This document shows positions 26,369 to 34,750 of a DNA stretch of 64,000 nt, piece after piece (position 1 is the first letter of the stretch; every line of letters starts with the position of its first letter). The notes below the pieces were generated by a model. It saw nothing but the letters and a program-made list of their open reading frames with translations, had not been told where the DNA came from and did not search any database. The translations under genes were made by a program, and so were the position numbers. Origin of the DNA: Brevibacterium sp. S111 (GTDB lineage Bacteria; Actinomycetota; Actinomycetes; Actinomycetales; Brevibacteriaceae); NCBI RefSeq assembly GCF_004745075.1, contig NZ_RHFH01000003.1, positions 186,001 through 250,000 of the forward strand, written 5' to 3'.

Positions 26369-27112
26369 ATGAACGACGGACTTCTGAACACTGCGGACGA
26401 AGGCGCGCTACCAGCCAACGACTACGACGGCTTCGCCGCCGCTTACTCTGCCGAGAACGACGACAGCCTCGCAAACGCCTACTACGAACGGCCGGCCATG
26501 CTGGCGCTGGCCGGCGATGTATCAGGCCGCAGAGTCCTCGACGCGGGGTGCGGCGCGGGTGCAATGAGCGCGGCACTGCACGACCGAGGAGCGGTCGTCA
26601 CGGGCATCGACGCCAGCGCCGGGATGCTCGACCACGCGAGTCAGCGTCTCGGCGACGAAGTCGATCTCCGTCAGGCCGATCTGAACGACCCGCTGCCGTT
26701 CAACGATAGCTCGTTCGACGATGTGATCGCCTCGCTCGTGCTGCACTACCTTGAGGACTGGGCACCGGCGTTGTCCGAGATGCGGCGAGTCCTTCGGCCG
26801 GGCGGCCGACTGTTCGCATCCGTCGACCATCCGATCGTCGCGTACACCATCCAGGAGCATCGACCGAACTACTTCGAGACCACCAGCTACGGTTTCGAGT
26901 GGGAGTTCGGCGGCAGGCGCATCCCGATGCGGTTCTGGCGCAGGTCCCTGCAGCAGATGCTCGACGAGTTCGCCTCGGCTGGGTTTCGGCTCACGAGCAT
27001 CACCGAGCCGCAGCCACTGACAGAAGCTCGCGACCTGCACCCCGAGGACTTCGCCCGAGTCACGACTTCTCCCTGCTTCCTCTTCTTCGTGCTCGAAGCG
27101 GTACATGGATAG
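26369..27112 (+). CDS. Class I SAM-dependent methyltransferase
   Basis: 247 residues. SAM-binding motif I VLDAGCGAGAMSAAL (~52-66), motif II VTGIDASAGML, and motif IV FDDVIASLVLHYLEDW followed by LRPGGRLFASVDHP place it with Methyltransf_11-type enzymes. The substrate cannot be read. ATG 26369 follows TGAGGGG; further upstream ATGs are possible. It is the only enzyme-like cargo gene at the left end of the mobile block, and converges with the mobilization operon (6-base gap). Confidence 0.85.
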   Translation: MNDGLLNTADEGALPANDYDGFAAAYSAENDDSLANAYYERPAMLALAGDVSGRRVLDAGCGAGAMSAALHDRGAVVTGIDASAGMLDHASQRLGDEVDLRQADLNDPLPFNDSSFDDVIASLVLHYLEDWAPALSEMRRVLRPGGRLFASVDHPIVAYTIQEHRPNYFETTSYGFEWEFGGRRIPMRFWRRSLQQMLDEFASAGFRLTSITEPQPLTEARDLHPEDFARVTTSPCFLFFVLEAVHG

Positions 27113-27118
27113 TTCTGA

Positions 27119-27979
27119 TCACCTGCGCCACTTCGGCCACTTCGGCATCCCGCGACCGCGCCAGGTCTCTACCAGCGCCGTGAACCAGCGGACGGAGGTG
27201 AAGAGGGCGTAGCCGACCCCGGCGAGGCCAGCGCCGACTACGAGCCAGCGCCCGATGCCGAGCCACACGCTCCCGTCCACGTCCAACGCCCACTGCGCGC
27301 CGGTGATGAGTCCGGCGACGGCCATCCAGAGCCCGGCGACGACCACGGCCACCGGCAGGAGGACGAGGCACATCGCGGCGGCTGCCGACCAGAGCTGACG
27401 GGCCTCCAGCTTCGCCGTCGCCGCGATGATCCGCTCGGCCCTCTCGTTCGAGGCGTCGAGGTTCGCCGTAACGACCTGCCCAGCCTCCCCGGCGACCTGC
27501 TCGACGGCCTGGGAGACCCGCTCCTCGGTGCGCTTCTCGATCCGCTGCACCGCGCCGCCGACCTTGCTCACGAGCTCCTGGTTCGCCTCGGCCTGCCCCT
27601 GGAGCTTCTCAGTCGCCGAGGCCGTAGCCGCGTGATTCTTCTGCGCTTCGGCGACCAAACTCTGCGAGGCGGCGTTCAGCCTCTTCCCGTCGAGACTCTG
27701 CGCGAACTCGCTGAGCGTGCTCTCGATCTCGCTGAGCTTGCTCTCGACGCCTTCGATCTGCGGCGACGTGCTCGCGGAGGGCTGCGAGGTCACCGCGCGG
27801 TCGATCCGCTTCGTCAGCTCCTCGTCCATGATCTTCTGATGCCCGGTGAGCTCCTTCACGGCCTTCGTCAGCGTCGTGAGCTGCTGCTCGACGGCGGCGT
27901 GCTTCGAGGCCAACGTCTCCAGCATCTCCGAACTGCGCTCCTGCTCGTCGGCGGCCCTGGCCTTGTCCATCAATCCCAT
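27119..27979 (-). CDS. Coiled-coil membrane protein at the end of the mob operon
   Basis: 286 residues. An N-terminal ~180-residue helical, coiled-coil region (heptad-rich, KLSEIESTLSEFAQSL... RIEKRTEERVSQAVEQVAGEAGQ) precedes two or three transmembrane segments (about 195-225 and 240-262) and a basic C-terminus (MPKWPKWRR). It begins inside the relaxase frame with GGAGCGGG upstream of its ATG. By position it resembles MobB-type relaxosome accessory proteins that help relaxases reach the transfer channel; no family is firmly recognised. Confidence 0.7.
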   Translation of the reverse strand: MGLMDKARAADEQERSSEMLETLASKHAAVEQQLTTLTKAVKELTGHQKIMDEELTKRIDRAVTSQPSASTSPQIEGVESKLSEIESTLSEFAQSLDGKRLNAASQSLVAEAQKNHAATASATEKLQGQAEANQELVSKVGGAVQRIEKRTEERVSQAVEQVAGEAGQVVTANLDASNERAERIIAATAKLEARQLWSAAAAMCLVLLPVAVVVAGLWMAVAGLITGAQWALDVDGSVWLGIGRWLVVGAGLAGVGYALFTSVRWFTALVETWRGRGMPKWPKWRR

Positions 27980-28856
27980 GATCCCGCTCCATCCTCTTCC
28001 GGTTGTGCTCGAACATCGCTTTTGCCTGGTCCGGGACGAACTCGGGCGAGAGCCTCGTCACCGCGTGCCGCAGCTCGGCCCGCTTCGCCTCGTCTCGGTC
28101 GTCTTCGATGTAGAGAGTCCAGCGCTCCTTACCCGCGATCTTGCCCTTCGTCGCCGTCGTCGAGTGCAGCCGCATCCGCGGCACCCGGTCGCCGTACTCG
28201 TCGGCCTGATCGTTCTGCTCGGCGATGACCTCTCGCAGGCCCTCGACATCAACTGAGCGCTTGTCGAGCAGAGCGGCCTCGAACCGGTCGCCCATCTGCT
28301 GGGACAGCGATCCCTCGGCGAACTCCTCCCGGCGCATGTCCCAGTCCTTCGCGGAGAGCTTCCGCTCGCGTGCGACGGTCAGCCCGTGCTCGGTCATCAA
28401 CTCGTCGTTGACCGACTGGACACCGCGCTGCTGACCCTGGTCCGGCCGGTCCTTGAACGTGCGGTAATCAGACAGCGCCCGGCCCGTCTCGTTGTCGTGG
28501 TTGATGATCAGAATGTGGTTGTGCGGCTTGCGGCCCCGACCGTCCGTGTGGGTGACCACGAGGGCGTCCGAACAGGGATGCATCCTCTTCGCCAACTGGT
28601 AGCCGAGATCGTTCACCCGCTGCACGTCCTCGGCTTTGTCGGGGTCGAACTCGACGGCGTCGAAGGACTGCCGATAGTGCAAGGCTTCGACCTCACGGTC
28701 ATTCGCTGCTGCCAGGGCCCCGGCGCGTCGCGAGAACGCCCCGGGGCCGCCAGGCACGTCGCAGGTGACGGCGACGCCGCGGTCGTCGGTCAGGCCGCGG
28801 ACATAGCTCTCCGACGACGCCGCCGACCGGCTGGGCGCGTAGTGCGTCGTGCTCAT
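27609..28856 (-). CDS. Mobilization relaxase (MobA-like)
   Basis: 415 residues. The relaxase domain has the metal-binding histidine triad H103, H112 and H114 in HTDGRGRKPHNHILIIN, and an upstream block ALHYRQSF; the expected catalytic Tyr region is in the N-terminal 30 residues (HYAPSR or SESYV). It nicks oriT and pilots DNA in conjugation. The ATG overlaps mobC's stop by four bases. The last ~122 residues (after KRMERDHGID) are Arg/Glu-rich, share 371 bases with the next gene in another frame, and may not be functionally constrained. Confidence 0.85.
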   Translation of the reverse strand: MSTTHYAPSRSAASSESYVRGLTDDRGVAVTCDVPGGPGAFSRRAGALAAANDREVEALHYRQSFDAVEFDPDKAEDVQRVNDLGYQLAKRMHPCSDALVVTHTDGRGRKPHNHILIINHDNETGRALSDYRTFKDRPDQGQQRGVQSVNDELMTEHGLTVARERKLSAKDWDMRREEFAEGSLSQQMGDRFEAALLDKRSVDVEGLREVIAEQNDQADEYGDRVPRMRLHSTTATKGKIAGKERWTLYIEDDRDEAKRAELRHAVTRLSPEFVPDQAKAMFEHNRKRMERDHGIDGQGQGRRRAGAQFGDAGDVGLEARRRRAAAHDADEGREGAHRASEDHGRGADEADRPRGDLAALREHVAADRRRREQAQRDREHAQRVRAESRREEAERRLAEFGRRSAEESRGYGLGD

Positions 28857-29410
28857 CGTCCCGCGACCCGATCACCGAGCAGCTCCCGGACATCGCGGAG
28901 CACCTCGACCAGCTCGGACACCTCGTCCGAGAGCGTCACCGCCTGACCGGCGAGGGCCTTCGCCGCCAGAGTGTTGACGTTGACCGCGAGCGGGCGCACC
29001 TGGGCGGCAAGAGCGCGAGCATCTGCGTGAGCCTGCGCCGTGCGCTCGGCCTCGATCTGCGCGGTCCGCATCACCGCATCCAGTTCGTTCGACCGACGCG
29101 CATCAAGGGCGTCGAGCATCACATCGCGACCCCAGCGACTCGGCTTCACGCCGAGGCGCTGGGCACGTCGGCGGATCGCTTCGCGCTCCGTCTCCGTGAG
29201 CCGCACATCCAACGAGACCCGGCGTCGCTCGGGGGTGGTCTCGTCGGCTGCGCGGCTGTCGCTCACCGGTGCCTGCACGGTGGAGTTCGCGACGACGCAA
29301 GCAGTAGCCGTGTCGGACATTTCGCTGACGCTCATGTCCTCCCCGGCTGCTTGCGAGGGGGCTCCACCCCCTTCGATCCCCTGGAAGAGCGCATCACGTT
29401 CGGTGCTCAT
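28853..29410 (-). CDS. MobC-like relaxosome accessory protein
   Basis: 185 residues. A ~60-residue disordered N-terminus precedes a ribbon-helix-helix-like segment (RRRVSLDVRLTETEREAIRRRAQRLGVKPSRWGRDVMLDAL) and a helical C-terminal half (AQVRPLAVNVNTLAAKA... SELVEVLRDVRELL), the layout of MobC proteins that melt oriT for the relaxase. It overlaps rep upstream and the relaxase downstream by four bases each. Confidence 0.82.
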   Translation of the reverse strand: MSTERDALFQGIEGGGAPSQAAGEDMSVSEMSDTATACVVANSTVQAPVSDSRAADETTPERRRVSLDVRLTETEREAIRRRAQRLGVKPSRWGRDVMLDALDARRSNELDAVMRTAQIEAERTAQAHADARALAAQVRPLAVNVNTLAAKALAGQAVTLSDEVSELVEVLRDVRELLGDRVAGR

Positions 29411-31647
29411 CGCGCACCTCCCGCGACCAGCAGCCCGCCGTTCGCCCGGAGGCGATCGACCTTCGCGTCGAGGGCCTTCCGCCTGGCGTCGGCACGACGC
29501 TCGCGCTCTTCCTCGGAGAGCGCGGGGCAGTCGTCGCCATGACGCGCGTAGGAGCCCGACTGCGGTGCCGAACAGGTGCAGAGCCTCAGCTCACGGTTGT
29601 GCTCCTCCAGCTCGGCGAGCCGCTTGCGCTGCTGCCCCTCGACGATCTCGCGATCACGCCTGGCCACCTCCTCTGCGGCGGCGATCTCCTCAGCGCTCGG
29701 CTGGATCGGCTGGCCGACCCCGGCGAACTCCGCGAACAGATCGTCCCCGTCGATCGCGTCCAGCTCCGGACGGGCGATCCGATCGTGCTGCTCGACGATC
29801 GGCGCGACCGTGCGCGCCTCGATCTCACCGCGCACGCGCTCGCGCTCCGCCGTGTCCTTGATCGCCTTGCACTTGCGAGCCAGCAGCTCCAGGTCCTGGC
29901 GCATGTGCTCGTACCGCTCGTAGCTCTGGTACTCGCGGGTGCCGTTGAGCACGCCGGAATTCACGAAGATCGAGAACTCGCGCTCGGCGACCGGAATGAT
30001 CACCGGGAAGCGGCGGAACCCCTGCCCGAGGTTCTCCGCCTGATGCTTGACCCGCACGCCGCCTTGCATCGACTCGTACTCGCCCGCCAGACCCCGGAGG
30101 AACTCCTCGTAGCATTCCGGCCCCGTCACGATGTTCACCTGGTTGAGCAGCTGGGTCTTCGATCCCTTGATGTTGACGATCGGCTTCTCGTCCGCCTCGC
30201 GCCAGGGTCCCAGGATCCGGAAGAGCATGCCGCGACTCTTCGCCGTGCGGATCATGTCGCCAACGCGCATGTCCTCCCAGATCACGGCCGGCTCGCCGTC
30301 GTATCCCTCCCACGAGACGTTCTCGCCGCCCACCTTGAAGTACGGCTTATCCGCGTCCGGGCCCAGGGCGCGCGCGAGCGCCTTCGCGAGCAGATCCTTA
30401 CCCGTGCCGCCCTCGCCAAACACGTAGAAGTTCATGACCGACTCCGGCGCGTCCTGGTACGCGAGGAAGTCGCCGCGCAGCTTCTGGAAGTGGGCAAGGT
30501 TGCCCTTCCCGAAGTAGATCGCGGGCTCCTGATTGCGGACCTGCCTCAGCGTCAGCGAACCCTTGCCTACGGCCTGGAAGAGCTTGTTGAGCTTCGCGCC
30601 TCCGCCGCCCTCCGCGGCGTTGCGGCGCATTGCCGTATGCGCATCCAGCTCCCGGCCAAAGTCGAAGTTCGCGACGATCCGCCCGCGGCCGTACTGGTAC
30701 TTGCCGGGATTGCCCTCCTGTGCCTTGTCCACGAGGTAGTGCCGATCCGACTGATGGATGCCGGGGATGGCGTCCTTTCCGCGCGACTCGTGCGGCAGGT
30801 ACTCGCTGAGGTCGAAGAACGCCTTCTCCGCCGCGCCGCGGCCCTTGTGCTCGGTGCCGTCCTGCTCGGCGGTCTCCTTCGGCGACTTCACCCGGGCCGA
30901 GGGGATCGAGAAGGCATCGGAGACGGTGCGGATCGTGGGGCGCGGACCATCGGCGTCAGCGACCCACAGCACCATGTGAGCGTGCAGGCCCTTGATCCCG
31001 CAGCACACCGTCTCGCCGGTGCCCTCGTCCACCTCGATCAGGCGGTCATATGGGTGCCACACGTAGGCCCAGCGGTGGAGGCGGTCGCCCAGCGCCGTGA
31101 GACCCTCGTCGATCTGCTCCTGCGTCAGCATGGTCTCGTCGGTCTCCGGGTGCTCCCGGTACTGCATCACCGAGAACACGCGCGACTGCATCCGGGCGCG
31201 CTTCACCTGCTCCGGGCTCTCAGCGGCCTTCGCGGCGGCGAAGAACGCCTTCGCCTCGGCGACCTGAGCGGGCGTGGACTCGACGACGAACGCCTCGACA
31301 TCATCGCCAGGATCGGCCCCCGGCACGTCCAGCTCGGCGAAGTCCATCCCTGCAACCGAGGTAGGCGCCTGTGCAGCCGTTTCCGAAACGGATGCGCGCC
31401 CACCCAAGGAAGGCCGCGCATACAACACGGCGTCAGTTCCCTGGTCAGAGCTGGGATCGGCGGTCATCCCGGAGCCGTCGGAATCAGTCGGTGCAGCCGT
31501 ATAGCCGTTTCCCGCGAAAACCTCCTCGACAACGAGAACCTGGTTCCCGTCGTTCGGAACGGCAGCGGGTGCCAGGTCAGGCCCTCCGGGCGGGGTCAGG
31601 GTCGAGGGCTCGGCATGATCGCCATAGTTGCGACGGCTCCTCATCAC
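29407..31647 (-). CDS. Replication initiator: HUH endonuclease fused to a superfamily 3-like helicase
   Basis: 746 residues. An N-terminal disordered ~150 residues is followed by a HUH-type Rep domain (GIKGLHAHMVLWV around residue 220; likely Tyr in KYQYGRG), then a helicase with Walker A FGEGGTGKDLLAKAL near 410 and Walker B-like EPAVIWEDMRVGD. The C-terminal tail has a Cys pair (CTCSAP). Such proteins start rolling-circle replication of small plasmids and mobilizable elements. It starts at GTG 31647, overlapping the HTH gene. It implies the integrated element can replicate after excision. Confidence 0.8.
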   Translation of the reverse strand: MMRSRRNYGDHAEPSTLTPPGGPDLAPAAVPNDGNQVLVVEEVFAGNGYTAAPTDSDGSGMTADPSSDQGTDAVLYARPSLGGRASVSETAAQAPTSVAGMDFAELDVPGADPGDDVEAFVVESTPAQVAEAKAFFAAAKAAESPEQVKRARMQSRVFSVMQYREHPETDETMLTQEQIDEGLTALGDRLHRWAYVWHPYDRLIEVDEGTGETVCCGIKGLHAHMVLWVADADGPRPTIRTVSDAFSIPSARVKSPKETAEQDGTEHKGRGAAEKAFFDLSEYLPHESRGKDAIPGIHQSDRHYLVDKAQEGNPGKYQYGRGRIVANFDFGRELDAHTAMRRNAAEGGGGAKLNKLFQAVGKGSLTLRQVRNQEPAIYFGKGNLAHFQKLRGDFLAYQDAPESVMNFYVFGEGGTGKDLLAKALARALGPDADKPYFKVGGENVSWEGYDGEPAVIWEDMRVGDMIRTAKSRGMLFRILGPWREADEKPIVNIKGSKTQLLNQVNIVTGPECYEEFLRGLAGEYESMQGGVRVKHQAENLGQGFRRFPVIIPVAEREFSIFVNSGVLNGTREYQSYERYEHMRQDLELLARKCKAIKDTAERERVRGEIEARTVAPIVEQHDRIARPELDAIDGDDLFAEFAGVGQPIQPSAEEIAAAEEVARRDREIVEGQQRKRLAELEEHNRELRLCTCSAPQSGSYARHGDDCPALSEEERERRADARRKALDAKVDRLRANGGLLVAGGAR

Positions 31648-31937
31648 CGATCACCACCCAGCAGGCTGGCCAGCTTCTCACGCTGTGCGTCACTGAGCGG
31701 GGGAGCGGCGGCGACGATCCTGTCGATCGCCTCATCGACCTCGCGAGAAAGCGTCGAGCAGGTCGGGACGCCGAGGGCGTCGAGGTCGGACTGGCGGACC
31801 TTGAGCAGACGGCCGACTCGTCGCGCTGGGAGCTTGCCCTTGGCGATGTACTGTCGAAGAGTCGAGTAACCGCCATAGCCGTTATCGACGGCGAACTGAA
31901 GCGACCGCAACGGGTCGATGGCCTGGGTCTGTGACAC
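31644..31937 (-). CDS. Excisionase-like helix-turn-helix protein
   Basis: 97 residues. A MerR/HTH_17-type winged helix (YSTLRQYIAKGKLPARRVGRLLKVRQSDLDALG) is followed by a helical tail ending SDAQREKLASLLGGDR. The GTG at 31937 with GGAGG five bases upstream is preferred over a TTG at 31955. First gene of the rep-mob operon, overlapping rep by four bases. It could be the recombination directionality factor for the serine recombinase, the operon repressor, or both. Confidence 0.7.
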   Translation of the reverse strand: MSQTQAIDPLRSLQFAVDNGYGGYSTLRQYIAKGKLPARRVGRLLKVRQSDLDALGVPTCSTLSREVDEAIDRIVAAAPPLSDAQREKLASLLGGDR

Positions 31938-32261
31938 TGGAGCCTCCAGAGACAAGCACGCCGAACGTGCTGCTGTCTCTGGCTGACGCGCTCACAGATG
32001 ACGGTCTCTGTCCCGTCCGCGCTGCCAGATGGAGAACTCCCCGGCGGTAACCTCTGGCCGCCGTCCCAGCCTCCGACCGTTTCATTGACCCTGCATCACC
32101 CTGTCGGGTTCTGCGTCGAGGTGGTCTCATCCCTCGGGTGATCTCTTAACGGGCTGCGAAACCCGACATGCCTCTGTTGTTGAAAGGCCGAGTTGCCTTG
32201 TCATTCAATCGTCTCACACTCAGCGCCACTAAGCCATTCATGGCGCTTTGACTCGTGAGAC
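31938..32261. other. Control region between rep-mob operon and recombinase
   Basis: About 320 bases with no gene. It must hold the promoter for the leftward rep-mob operon and is a candidate for the replication and transfer origins. A GGCGG/CCGCC dyad lies near 32042 (arms around TAACCTCTGG), and a terminator-like dyad near the recombinase end is listed separately. Nothing here can be assigned firmly. Confidence 0.4.
32222..32247 (-). terminator. Hairpin after the serine recombinase
   Basis: AGCGCCA (32222-32228) pairs perfectly with TGGCGCT (32241-32247), 12-base loop, 15 bases beyond the recombinase stop. There is no U tract in the leftward direction, so it is only a probable terminator. 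Confidence 0.4.
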
Positions 32262-33776
32262 TCATCGCCAGTCGATGGTGACTGTACTCGGATCGAATGC
32301 CTTGTGGCCGCGAGGGTGTGGGAACAGCTTGACCTTGCACAGCACGTCGATCACGCTCCGGCGCAGGGCGAGGTCGGCCTCGTCAAAGGCGTCGCGCGGC
32401 TTCTCGGCGCTGAGGACAGAGTTCAGCACCGAGGCGCTGGACAGACTCAGGCGTTCGGACTCCAGCGCCGCGATCTTCGTCTCACGATCGGTCGTGATCT
32501 TGTTCAGCATCCGAGAGCTGATGCGTTCGTCGTCGTTGTCGCTGTCGTAGTCACGCTCCGCCCTGGCGATCCGGGCACGGTGAACGCCGATCTCTTCTTT
32601 GATTTCCTTGATCCTGGGCTCGTCCTGCCCTGGCAGGAGGTCGTGAAGGTCGGGGCGGGCCAGCCTCCGCCGAATCACCTCGATGACGAACCCATCGACC
32701 TGCTCCCGTGAGCGCATCACGTGACCGGCGCAGCGATAGCGGGACGAGTGTCCGCGCACCCTCGTCTCGCACTGCCCGCACAGGTAGAGCCCTGAGCCAA
32801 GGTGCTTACGGTCCGTGCCCTTCTTGTTGGTCACCCGCGCCGGGTCGTCGAGCCGGTCCTGCACGTTCTCCCACACGTCCGGGGGCACGAGGCGCTCCCA
32901 CTGCCCGGCGACCGGGGCACCGTCATCGTCACGGATGATTTGCGCCCGCCACGTCCGGCGACGATTCCCGTCCTTCTGTATCTCCTTCGGCGTGTAGGTC
33001 GAGTACCCCGCATACCGGGGGTTCCGCAGAATGCCAAGCACGGTGGACGGTGCCCAGGGGCCATCGTCAGGCACTGGACGCTCCGCATAACCTTCATCGA
33101 CGCGCTTCGCATTACGCTCGATGGCCAGCGTGCGAATGTGCTTCTGGAGGCGCGGCACATCGGGCAGGTCGTCCCGGTCGGCACCTGAGAGGGCCATGGC
33201 CAGCGAGCGGAGAGATGCCCCGGCGTTGAACGACTCGTACAGTTTTCGGACTGCCTCGGCCTCGTGGTCGATGACCTCACCACCGACCGTGTACCCCAGT
33301 GGCCTGACCCCCTTCGGTGCTCGGCCCATCATCGCCCGTTGACGCTGAGCGAGGGTCTGGCGCTCACCTTTGGTCTCGATCTCATTCTGTGCGACCTCGG
33401 CGAGGATGCCCGCCGTCATCCGGCCCGAGGGCGTGGACATGTCGAGATCGGAGCCGCGGACCAGGGCGACCTTGGCCTTGGCCTGCTGCCCGGTCTCGAT
33501 CAGTCGCACGGTGTCGGGGCGGTTCCTCGTCAGCCGGTCCCAGTTCCACGCGATGACCACCGCGATGCGACCGGCGGTGACTGCGGCGAGGAGAGCCTCG
33601 AACCCGGGCCTCTTCTTGCCCCCAGCCGCAGAGATGTCGTTGTCGGTGAACACCTCCGCGACCGTGTAGCCGTTGGACCTCGCGTAGTCCTCGGCCGCCT
33701 CCCGCTGCCGATCGACGCCGAGCTGCTCGCCGGTGAGGTCTCTGCTGATCCTGAGATAGAGTGCTGCTGTCGTCAT
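32262..33776 (-). CDS. Large serine recombinase (integrase)
   Basis: 504 residues. The N-terminal resolvase domain has catalytic Ser11 in LYLRISRDLTGEQLGVDRQR, with conserved VIAWNWDRLTRN. It is followed by the recombinase domain (LGYTVGGEVIDHEAEAVRKLYESF... ILRNPRYAGYSTY), a zinc ribbon with CGQC near LGSGLYLCGQCETRVRGH, and a coiled-coil segment. Large serine recombinases integrate elements between short attB and attP sites. The ATG at 33776 begins the conserved domain. A repeat resembling an attachment site starts 26 bases upstream of it. Confidence 0.92.
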   Translation of the reverse strand: MTTAALYLRISRDLTGEQLGVDRQREAAEDYARSNGYTVAEVFTDNDISAAGGKKRPGFEALLAAVTAGRIAVVIAWNWDRLTRNRPDTVRLIETGQQAKAKVALVRGSDLDMSTPSGRMTAGILAEVAQNEIETKGERQTLAQRQRAMMGRAPKGVRPLGYTVGGEVIDHEAEAVRKLYESFNAGASLRSLAMALSGADRDDLPDVPRLQKHIRTLAIERNAKRVDEGYAERPVPDDGPWAPSTVLGILRNPRYAGYSTYTPKEIQKDGNRRRTWRAQIIRDDDGAPVAGQWERLVPPDVWENVQDRLDDPARVTNKKGTDRKHLGSGLYLCGQCETRVRGHSSRYRCAGHVMRSREQVDGFVIEVIRRRLARPDLHDLLPGQDEPRIKEIKEEIGVHRARIARAERDYDSDNDDERISSRMLNKITTDRETKIAALESERLSLSSASVLNSVLSAEKPRDAFDEADLALRRSVIDVLCKVKLFPHPRGHKAFDPSTVTIDWR

Positions 33777-33801
33777 GTCTCCATCATAGGTTATTCTGTT
33801 A

Positions 33802-33834
33802 CGGAACGCGGTGGAGTTCCGGTTCAACGTGTGA
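33802..33834. repeat. Left copy of a 33-nt direct repeat (possible attachment site)
   Basis: 33 bases identical to 35495-35527 except one position (33808). It contains an inner dyad (GGAACGC/GAGTTCC, one mismatch) around GGTG, followed by GGTTCAACGTGTGA. It lies just upstream of the serine recombinase start codon, where attP-derived sites usually sit. Confidence 0.6.
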
Positions 33835-33856
33835 TCCGTGCTGGGGTGGAACCTCG

Positions 33857-34246
33857 TCAGTTGACGGTCTGCACGACCTGCACCAGATGTCCGTCGAGGT
33901 CCTCGACCCAGGCGATGAGCAGACGGTCGAGCCATGGCTCGGGCAGCTTGATGGGCGTCGCGCCGAGCTTGACCAGACGTGCATAGCCGGCAGGAACGTC
34001 GTCCGTCCAGAGGATCAACGCTGCACGCTGGCCGTCCGCGACAGGATCGAGCCCGTGGTCATCGCGGGTGCTGGTCTCGGTCGCGAGTCCGATCCGGTAC
34101 TCGTCGAGGACGAGATCGACGTGGATCGGTGTCCCTGTCCGGGGCGTGCGGAACACTTCGTCGAAGCCGAGGCCACGATAGAACTCCGCTGCACGGTCGA
34201 TGTCGCGCGTGAACAGAACGACCTGGGGTGTTCGAAAGACCGTCAT
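33857..34246 (-). CDS. VOC family protein (glyoxalase/bleomycin-resistance fold)
   Basis: 129 residues in two beta-alpha-beta-beta-beta modules (VVLFTRDIDRAAEFYRGLGFDEVF; RLVKLGATPIKLPEPWLDRLLIAWVEDLDGHLVQVVQ). The usual metal Glu/His set is only partly recognisable (His in IHVDLVLDEYRIG, Asp-rich C-terminal strand), so substrate and metal use are unknown. ATG 34246 begins the first strand; the upstream in-frame extension is Cys/Trp-rich and unlikely. It lies inside the interval bounded by the 33-nt repeats. Confidence 0.8.
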   Translation of the reverse strand: MTVFRTPQVVLFTRDIDRAAEFYRGLGFDEVFRTPRTGTPIHVDLVLDEYRIGLATETSTRDDHGLDPVADGQRAALILWTDDVPAGYARLVKLGATPIKLPEPWLDRLLIAWVEDLDGHLVQVVQTVN

Positions 34247-34425
34247 GTCGTCAGTTTGCCATGGGCAGGGATGACAACAGGATGAGAGAGCAAGCCCCCA
34301 GGCGCGAGCTGCCACCTGGTCGGCGCGCAGATCAGGGAGTTGTGCCACCTGAGCCTGGTGAACCGACCATTGCGCCGATGTCGAGGAGATGGCCGTATGT
34401 GCCGGAACACGGTGAAGATCCGGGT

Positions 34426-34456
34426 TAACGTCTAGCGTTATTGACGGTTGCCGTTA
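34426..34456. promoter_or_regulatory. Two tandem HigA-type operators
   Basis: Two copies of T(A/G)ACG-N5-CGTTA: 34426-34440 (TAACG TCTAG CGTTA) and 34442-34456 (TGACG GTTGC CGTTA), 16 bases apart. They sit directly before higB, overlapping a TATACA-like -10 at 34455, as expected for antitoxin autoregulation. Confidence 0.65.
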
Positions 34457-34468
34457 TACAATGGGTTC

Positions 34469-34750
34469 ATGATCAGATCGTTCGGGAGCAAGGACGCCGA
34501 GCGGATCTGGCATGAGCAGTACGTCAAGAGCGTTGACCGGACGGTGCAGCGGGCGACCTTGCGGAAGCTGGAACTCATCCACGCGGCGAAGGATGTCGAG
34601 GACCTCAGGGCACCGCCAGGCAACCGCCTGGAGCGTCTGGTCGGCGACCGACGCGGGCAGCACAGCATCCGCGTCAATGCGCAATGGCGTCTCTGCTTCG
34701 TCTGGAGAGATGGAGGTGCGGACAATGTCGAACTCGTCGACTACCACTGA
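34469..34750 (+). CDS. higB: HigB-type toxin (RelE/ParE superfamily)
   Basis: 93 residues. MIRSFGSKDAERIWHEQYVKSV, ATLRKLELIHAAKDVEDLRAPPGNRLERLVGDRRGQHSIRVNAQWRLCFVWRDG and VELVDYH are the standard HigB strands and helices, including the C-terminal Tyr-His. HigB cleaves mRNA on the ribosome. The antitoxin gene starts within its last 26 bases. A second in-frame ATG upstream (34448) was rejected because HigB proteins begin MIRSF. Confidence 0.9.
   Translation: MIRSFGSKDAERIWHEQYVKSVDRTVQRATLRKLELIHAAKDVEDLRAPPGNRLERLVGDRRGQHSIRVNAQWRLCFVWRDGGADNVELVDYH

Noticed and set aside
29539..31869. A 776-codon open frame antisense to the Rep gene
   Set aside because: It is the mirror of a strongly GC3-biased gene. 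The Rep frame has recognisable HUH and Walker motifs and overlap-linked neighbours; the antisense frame has none.
31938..32261. A defined replication or transfer origin
   Set aside because: Dyads exist, but none matches a nick-site or iteron pattern well enough to name.
33802..33834. Repeat copy as a tRNA 3' end used for integration
   Set aside because: GGTTCAA-like bases resemble a T-arm, but no acceptor stem, anticodon arm or CCA-compatible structure can be formed around either copy.
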